Shown here in pieces: positions 8,641-15,700 of a stretch of DNA of 34,859 bases. Position 1 is the first letter of the stretch. Each line of letters starts with the position of its first letter. Location of the stretch: assembly GCA_019323195.1 (NCBI GenBank), contig JAHWHQ010000060.1, positions 1-34,859 on the forward strand, written 5' to 3'. The notes beneath the pieces are model-generated. The model was given only the letters and a program-made list of their open reading frames with translations. It did not search any database and was not told the DNA's origin. Source of the DNA: Candidatus Woesearchaeota archaeon (lineage in GTDB: Archaea > Nanobdellota > Nanobdellia > Woesearchaeales > JACPBV01). The position numbers and the translations under genes are program-made.

Positions 8641-10649
8641 AGAAAAGATCAATAATAATAGCAATGCTGGTCTTTTTAGTCATCCTGATATCCTTTAATG
8701 CGAACGCTGCCTTAAGCGACGTGTTCAGGGCAGGGCTGGACCCTATAGAGAACTTCTTTGCAGGAGGATGGAGAAGCTATGAGAAGACTGTCGCGTTTAT
8801 CGTGTTTTTCTTCCTTTTCTTTTCAGCATACCTGATAGGGATGAAGAACTCATTCAAGGACTTTAGCAGGGTGCATAGCGTGTTTGCCTTTGCTGCCGCT
8901 TTCCTGTCATCCTTTGTCATAACCATAAGCATGCGCTTTGACTGGGTCAACCTGGAGTATGTGGCATGGGCCCTGATAGGGGTCCTGATCCTATTCCTGC
9001 TGTATTCGATATTCTCAAAGTTCTTCGGGGAGAAGAAGTTCTGGGCCTTTCTCCTGGCGCTGCTGGTAACAGCCCTGTTATTATGGCTGATATGGTACCT
9101 GATGCATGAAGGCAGGCCTTTGGAAGGGATAGGAAGGGTAAGCGACTGGTTCAGCGGGCTGGGGAAAGGGATGCCAAGCTTAAGAGGGGTGGGCTCTAAA
9201 GGAGAAGGTGAAGAAGGAGAGCCTCCTGAGGGCAGGCGAGGAGCCGGGTCGAGGATAGTGCCTGAAGGTCCTGGGACAGAGCCTGGAGGTGGAGCATCTG
9301 GGGGATGGGGTGGAAGATTTGACTGGTCTAACTTGTTGTGGCTTTTGTTATTACTTCCATTATTAATCTTCTTTATTAAGCATAAAAGGAAAACCCCTAG
9401 TGCTCCTCGTGGAAAGGTTGACATAAGTAGGCAGAAGATAGAGGGTATAAGAAGGATAAGGGAGGTTATTACAGAAAAGAACAGGATACTGAAATGTATG
9501 AGGGATATACGCAATGATGCTCCTACCAGGGGGATTAATATCCCTGCAGGAAGGCTTAATGATTGGAGAGCATGGCTGAAGCCTCCAAGAACATGGGTGG
9601 GGCATAAATTGAATACATATAGGAGGAAAAGACTGTATGAAACTGTTTGGATACTATGGGAGAGGTATAAGGAGTTTAAGGCTCAGAATTATAAGCTGGC
9701 AAATGTTTTAAAACAGGTAGAGAGGATTGAGAATAATGTTTTAGGAGGGGCTCCAAGCCCGGCTTTGACAAATATCTGTAACGAGGTATTAAGGATTATT
9801 GGAGAACTGTATAATTTATTGCGGACAGAAAACGGGTTAATAAACGGGGAGGATAGGGTATTAGATGAAAAAGATAAGACCATGCTGCAGAATAGGATCA
9901 GCAATGCGAACTGGTATGTGGACAGAAGAGATAGGATAAGGGACTTGCTGCAGATGTATATTAACCGTACCAGAGGGAATGATTGTGAATACCGCCTGTT
10001 GATTAGACTGATCAAAACCCTGGAGGCACAGATTGAAGAGATGGGTAGGGGGCCTGGTCCGCATGGGATGCCACATGGGATGCCGCATGGAATGCCGCAT
10101 GGGATGCCACATGCAGGAACAGGACCGCATGCAGGAGGATATGGAGGACCACATGCAGGAACAGGACCACATGCAGGAGGATATGGAGGACCACATGCAG
10201 GAACAGGACCACATGCAGGAGGATATGGAGAACCGCATGGACCACATGCAGGGGAATATGGAGAACCGCATGGAATGCCCCACGGGGGATGGTATGAAGA
10301 TTTAAAGGAAGTTAAGGAAGAGCTCGAAGAAGTGGAAGAAGAAGTATCAGATGAAAGACAAAAAAAGTTACTTGAAGATGACGGTAACCTAATCGATGAT
10401 ATGCTTAAGGGAAAAAGACCAGTAGATTCAGAAAAGATTGAGGAGATTAAGGAAGAAGTCGATAAGATTGAGGCTGAAAATAAAGCAGACGAGAAGAAGG
10501 AAGCTGCTGTTCCGCATGATCTGATCGATGAGCTGGACAGGGGAATCATAGAACTTGAGGAGATGAAGGATGTCCTTGAAAGGCTGATTAAAAGCCCTGG
10601 ACAGAGCAAGGAAAGGAAAGGGAAGAAGAGAGGTAAGAAACATGCCTAA
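8637..10649 (+). CDS. Signal-peptide, multi-TM protein with His/Met/Gly-rich repeat (locus B)
   Basis: 670 aa from ATG 8637, which overlaps the previous stop and begins a classic signal peptide (MKKRS, hydrophobic core, NANA-A cleavage-like site near residue 22). Four further hydrophobic segments lie at ~48-68, 80-100, 108-128 and 133-155. A Gly/Pro/Glu-rich loop (~180-230) and a Leu-rich membrane segment (~233-250) follow. The remaining ~420 residues are charged and helical, interrupted by a repeat at residues 475-551: four PHGM units then three 14-residue PHAGTGPHAGGYGG units. Just before it, LDEKDKTMLQNRI resembles the start of the helical repeat in the next protein. The 3' end overlaps the next gene by 8 nt. 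Family unknown; likely the membrane base of the locus B assembly. Confidence 0.85.
   Translation: MKKRSIIIAMLVFLVILISFNANAALSDVFRAGLDPIENFFAGGWRSYEKTVAFIVFFFLFFSAYLIGMKNSFKDFSRVHSVFAFAAAFLSSFVITISMRFDWVNLEYVAWALIGVLILFLLYSIFSKFFGEKKFWAFLLALLVTALLLWLIWYLMHEGRPLEGIGRVSDWFSGLGKGMPSLRGVGSKGEGEEGEPPEGRRGAGSRIVPEGPGTEPGGGASGGWGGRFDWSNLLWLLLLLPLLIFFIKHKRKTPSAPRGKVDISRQKIEGIRRIREVITEKNRILKCMRDIRNDAPTRGINIPAGRLNDWRAWLKPPRTWVGHKLNTYRRKRLYETVWILWERYKEFKAQNYKLANVLKQVERIENNVLGGAPSPALTNICNEVLRIIGELYNLLRTENGLINGEDRVLDEKDKTMLQNRISNANWYVDRRDRIRDLLQMYINRTRGNDCEYRLLIRLIKTLEAQIEEMGRGPGPHGMPHGMPHGMPHGMPHAGTGPHAGGYGGPHAGTGPHAGGYGGPHAGTGPHAGGYGEPHGPHAGEYGEPHGMPHGGWYEDLKEVKEELEEVEEEVSDERQKKLLEDDGNLIDDMLKGKRPVDSEKIEEIKEEVDKIEAENKADEKKEAAVPHDLIDELDRGIIELEEMKDVLERLIKSPGQSKERKGKKRGKKHA
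10059..10232 (+). repeat. Coding tandem repeats: 4 x 12 bp then 3 x 42 bp
   Basis: 10059-10106 holds four 12-bp units encoding PHGM. 10107-10148, 10149-10190 and 10191-10232 are three nearly identical 42-bp units encoding PHAGTGPHAGGYGG. Degenerate PHG/EYGEPHG units continue to about 10290. The near-identity at DNA level implies recent expansion or slippage. Confidence 0.9.
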
Positions 10650-12720
10650 ACAGATCCCTAAATTGACAAATAACCAAAAAGGGCAGATCAAACAGCAGAT
10701 CAGAGATATAGAGTATATTCTGGACATTACCCGAAAGATTAGGGCTATCTGTGAAAAACCCCCTAAAGAAAGAGAAAAGCTGGCTTTAAGATTAAAAGAA
10801 GAAACAGGGGATCCTAGACAGCAAGAGATATTTGAAAAAATAGCAGACAACTGGAGAGACCCTTCTTGGGTAATAAGAGAATATAATAAATCATGGGTAA
10901 AAGATTATCTGGTAAAAAGTAAAAGTGATTTTATGGATAAAGCCGGAATAAAGTTTGAGGATGTAAAAGAGATATTGAAAGGGAAAGAAGAGGGGGAAAC
11001 CGAAGAAACTAAGCCTAAAGAGGAAGGTATACCTGTTTCGCAGGACCTGATCGCAAAGTTAGATGAAGAATATGAAAGGGCTATAAGATTAAGGGATGAC
11101 TTTAATGACCTTTTAGGCTATAAGGAACTAGAGGAGGGTGAAAGAGAATCGATTGAAAGGAATATTAATAATATGAACACCAATATAAATGGGTTTTTAT
11201 ACCCTAGGTGCAGGATAGGGCATGCTTGCAGAGCAAAACCTGAAAACATAGAAAAGATAGCCAGGGAATTAGCAGAAAAAGCTGAGGGTAAGAATGAAAA
11301 AAGCTGGTTATTAGACATAGCAAATGATTGGAGAGATCCGTCCCCTACTATAAGAAGGCTTATTGAAGCGGTACAAAAGTGGTTGGAAGGAAAGGAAAAA
11401 CAATATGATACTATTAAGAAGGAATTGGATGCAAAAAGGAAGGAACTAGGCGAGGCAGAAGAAAAAACCGGCGATTTGAACGGGTTGATTCAGGAGCTAG
11501 ATGGTATAGACATGATAATTAAAAGATTTGAAGATTATTTTAAAAAAGTTTTAATTAGTAACGTACTTGAAAAAAATGAAAAAATAAAGGTCAAGAGTAG
11601 GATTAGATTTATCGGTGTACTTACTGATTTTGTTTCAGATATTAAAAATCTTTGTGAAACAACCCCTACAGATAGAAGAAAGAGGGCTTTAAGATTAGGG
11701 AAAAAGTTTAAATATCGAAATGTAAAATCCAGATTCAAAAAAATAGCAGAGAATTCTGAAGATCCATACATGGCTATTAGAGAGATGATTGATCATAGCA
11801 TAAAATTTATGTTAAAAGGTTTAGAAGAACATGCTAATGAGGTCTATAAATTGATGGATCAAAGCACAAAACCTGGAGAAGGAGGGAAAGGAGCAGGTGG
11901 CGGCGGCCTGGCAGATCTGATGAATTCCTTAGAGGAACTTGAGAGAAGGACCCAGGAGTTTGAAAATAAGGTTGGAAGCGCTTCAAGTATTCCTGAACTG
12001 AGCCCAAAGCAAAAAAGATGGATTGAAAACTGTATTTACTATAAAAAAGATCCCCTGGATTTCTTACAGGATATCAAAAAGCTATTGAAAGCAAGACCTA
12101 AGAAGAGAAGAAGGATGGCTTCAAAACTGGAGAATAGTTCTGGGACTGTGAGCTATTCCTCCTGGTTCGAAAAGATAAAAGAAAACTGGGAAGACCCATC
12201 TGATACTATAAGGGAATTGATCAAAGCTGAACAAGGGGAGCTGGAAAAAAGGGAAGAAACGTTGGAAGACATGAAAAAGGAAGCAGAGAATATAGTCATG
12301 GAAGTGGCTAATTCTATTCGGGCCTTAGAGGAGCAGGAGGGAGAAATCAGAGGATTAATAGGGGATTACAACAGTGCTTTGGGCATTTCTGGGTTAAATG
12401 AAGATCAAATAAGATTTTTTAAAAAGGAAATTGGAGGTTACGAATCGCTCTTGCCTTTTTATTCAAATATCAAAGGGTTTTGCAAAGAAAAAACAGAAAA
12501 CAGAAAGAATAAGGCTAGAGAATTAGAAGAAAAAGGCAATGAACGTGGTGAACGGGAGTTGTTAAAAAAGATAGGGAAAAATTGCATAAACCCATCTGCA
12601 ATTATCAGAGAACTGATTGATGTTGTAAAGGATAATATTGAAAAGGATAAAGAAAATCTTGAATATATAACGGGAAAATTAGATAAGCACAAGGAGTATG
12701 AATTAAGAGTGAAATCTTGA
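10642..12720 (+). CDS. Protein of five tandem helical repeats (locus B)
   Basis: 692 aa, soluble and highly charged. The whole chain is five copies of a ~130-160 residue unit: a Leu-x-x-x-Gln/Glu start, an amphipathic helix (I..I..F..DIK.LCE), a basic R-K/R-x-A-x-x-L helix, and a signature like NWRDPS-x-x-IRE-L/Y-I, then a coiled-coil linker. The signature is centred on residues 71, 230, 372, 516 and 648; in copies 3 and 5 Trp is replaced (NSEDPYMAIREMI, NCINPSAIIRELI). A Gly-rich linker follows copy 3. A sixth, divergent copy appears near residue 1648 of the giant protein encoded next. The start lies inside the previous gene (8-nt overlap). Family unrecognised; a repeat scaffold is inferred. 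Confidence 0.85.
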   Translation: MPKQIPKLTNNQKGQIKQQIRDIEYILDITRKIRAICEKPPKEREKLALRLKEETGDPRQQEIFEKIADNWRDPSWVIREYNKSWVKDYLVKSKSDFMDKAGIKFEDVKEILKGKEEGETEETKPKEEGIPVSQDLIAKLDEEYERAIRLRDDFNDLLGYKELEEGERESIERNINNMNTNINGFLYPRCRIGHACRAKPENIEKIARELAEKAEGKNEKSWLLDIANDWRDPSPTIRRLIEAVQKWLEGKEKQYDTIKKELDAKRKELGEAEEKTGDLNGLIQELDGIDMIIKRFEDYFKKVLISNVLEKNEKIKVKSRIRFIGVLTDFVSDIKNLCETTPTDRRKRALRLGKKFKYRNVKSRFKKIAENSEDPYMAIREMIDHSIKFMLKGLEEHANEVYKLMDQSTKPGEGGKGAGGGGLADLMNSLEELERRTQEFENKVGSASSIPELSPKQKRWIENCIYYKKDPLDFLQDIKKLLKARPKKRRRMASKLENSSGTVSYSSWFEKIKENWEDPSDTIRELIKAEQGELEKREETLEDMKKEAENIVMEVANSIRALEEQEGEIRGLIGDYNSALGISGLNEDQIRFFKKEIGGYESLLPFYSNIKGFCKEKTENRKNKARELEEKGNERGERELLKKIGKNCINPSAIIRELIDVVKDNIEKDKENLEYITGKLDKHKEYELRVKS

Positions 12721-12734
12721 AAGATTAATAAAAA

Positions 12735-15700
12735 ATGCATGAGGATGAGATTGAGGGTTTAATTGGGGATTTTAATAAGAGTTTCAATAAAGGGGAGGAT
12801 GTTGTCCCTTCTGTTATAGAGCTTACGCATCTGAAGGTTTCTTTGGCAAGAAATGAGGGCAAGACAGCATTATATGATCTTGCTTTGGGCCTTGATGAAG
12901 GGCATCCAGGGGAGGTCCTGCAGGATAAGAAAGAGGATCTGCTGGAGGCAATAGGCATAATCAAGAGGATAAATAAGGTCAACAAGGAGCTTAAAAAACT
13001 GTTTGAAAAGGAGCTAAGGTTTGAAAGGGATGAGGTGGAGGAACTAGGAGGTATCTCAACAGAGATAAAAGAAAGTGAGGAAGAACTAGTAGGGTATTAC
13101 AACAGGAATTACAACAGGATTTCTCTGAGCGAAGCTGAAAGGGAGCTTCTAAAAAAGGCCAGCGGTCTAGCTGAAGATGAAGAAAAGGAAAGAAAAACCA
13201 TATTGGGAGTGATAGCTTCTGTTAAATCTGTCCATGATTCTATCGAAAGCTTTGATAATGCCATAAAGAACCAGCTTAGTTTTGGAAAGGCTGCCTTAAA
13301 ATCAGGAGAAGCTATTAAAGATGCTTTAGAAAAAAAAAAAAAAGAGCATGGGAAAGATATAACAAGGATAAAGAAAGGGGTTGAGGAGATACTAAAAAGC
13401 ATGAAGCTGGAGCTTGATTTCTATAAGGAATATTATGCTAACGATAGCTTGATGAAAAAGGCTGTCAGGCAGTTCAGGACAGAAGAAGAGATAAGAAAGG
13501 TAAAAGAAGAGATAGTAGAAAGAGATAGTTCTATGATGGAAAAGAAGAGATTAAGGATACTGCTCGTTCCATGCAGCTGGGGTTTTGGGCCGGTGAGCAA
13601 GGGGATATCACTAATCAATGCGATACATGATATTGACAGCGTTATTGAGGAGGTAGGCGTTGCTGCTGCCCCTGAGTTTTGTGAATTTGCAAAAAGGGCC
13701 CATACCCAGATCAAGACATATGAGCTGGAGAAGGAGGAGATCTATGACAGGCCTTATACAGACAAGATAAATTATACAACATTTGTCGCCAGGTTTATAG
13801 AAAGGCTGGAGAAGGTATTTAAGGAGTTTAAGCCTAACCTGGTCATTGACAGCCTAGGCTACCTTGGAGGGGTAATTGCTAACCTGCACGGGATCAAGGT
13901 TGTCAGGATCGACCATATGTTTCCTGAATTGTCAAGGAATAAGGATGGAGAGAAAAGGGGAATTCAGTTTTTTGACCATTACAGGAAACTTGTCCCGCAA
14001 GGAAGGATCAAGGATTTTAAGGGTATTTTAATTAAGTATGCCTATCTACCAGCATTCCAGTGGCTGGGGGATGTTCTTGCTGATTATCTTATTGTTTCAT
14101 TCTTTTATCCTATGGAAGTTACGGGATCAGTCCTAAAATATAGGGGTGATAAAAATGTATTCTTTGTAAATCCTTGTATGAATAATCAAACAAGATTGCT
14201 TATGAATAATATATGCGGGGTTAAACAACAGATGGAGGGTGTATTAAAAAGGTATAGAAGATTTTATGGTATAAAAAGTAGGTTTACTAAGATGGTTTTA
14301 ATAAACACAGGAGGGTTATCTAAAGAGATGGGTGCTTATAAAAAATCAAGGGATATGTATTTTAAAGCTATAACTGGTGTTGCAAAGGTAATCTCTTCTA
14401 TTAATGCTGAACTTAAAAATAATGGGAGTAAAGGTATGAGGGGCATAGTTTTGGTAGGAGCTTTGGGCAAATCAAACGAATTTAAGGAATATATGAATCA
14501 AAACTGGAGTAAAGAAATGAAAATGATAACAGTGATACCTGGAAATTTAAAGTCCCTTAATGCAATAAGGCTGTTTTTGACTGCTGATGTAATAATTACG
14601 AATGCAGGACAGACAAGTATATCTGAACTTCTTACTTTAAACAAACCATTTTTGGTTTTGCCTCCTATTCACTCTGAACAACAAAGAAATGTTGATTTTA
14701 TAAAGAGGACTGGAATTGGAATACCCTTAGTGGGCTTTAAGAATGAGTTCTTTAATAGTAATTGGGAAGCGCTCCCTTCTTTTAGAAAGACACTTTCCTT
14801 ATTATTCAATAGAAATTATGAGTTGAATCTAAGTATAAAAAGAATACAGCTAAATCTTTATAGGTTACTGGAAGATATAAGTGAGATTTTACCATCAATC
14901 TTGTCTGATATACTTGGAGTTTCAGTTCATGGAAAACCTGAAAGGAGTGAGATGCATGCACGAAGAGAGGGTAAGAGAGAAGAGACAAGTACTAGATTAT
15001 CTATTTCATATCTGATATCTAGCATGGATGGATTTGGACATATAAGCAGGGCAGTTAAAATAATTAATCAAATCGGTAAAACCCGTTCTGATGTAAGATT
15101 TGAGATATTTGCTTACGAAAAATCGCACCAGTTTTTTAGAGAAAGTTTGAAATATAAAAATTATACACTTCACAATTTTGAATATCTCTATCTGAGTTAC
15201 GAGGGAATAATACAAAAAAATATCTCCAATCTGGAAATAATGAAATTATCAAAAATTATCTTAATCGATTGGATAAGAAAGTTCCCCGCACTAATGAAAG
15301 AGATAAAAAAGGACAGAATCAGCAGAGATTTAGATACATACTGTGTTGGGTTGTATCATGCAAGTATTCAACCGCGAGGTAGTGATGATCCTGAAATGCT
15401 AAGAATAAAGGCAATGGATAAGGCATTAGTTGATTCTCTTGATTTGTACATCCACACCACATCAAATCCAGATCTTAGATATTCCACTAAGACGCATGTT
15501 GTTCCTGCACCCTTGATTGTGAGAGAAGGTGTGGAATCTCCTGTTTCAGTCAAAATGAAGTTGGGGCTATTGCCTTGGAAAAAATTTATTTATGTTACTG
15601 TTGGAGGAAAAGCTGCAGGAAGTATATGTAATGTATATAAAGGAAGAAGAAATTATGAATTTTTGTTTGAAGCTATTGATAAGCTGGATCCAAAAACTAT

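Noticed and set aside
10033..10305. Forward +1-frame reading through the 42-bp repeats (90 codons, Met/His/Gln/Asp-rich)
   Set aside because: Open only because the repeat unit is divisible by three in all frames; no ribosome site.
9689..10609. Long reverse-strand frame (306 codons) opposite the His-rich membrane protein gene
   Set aside because: Ser/Cys/Pro low-complexity translation mirrors the forward repeats; no ribosome site, and the forward frame has a signal peptide, coupling and coherent domains.
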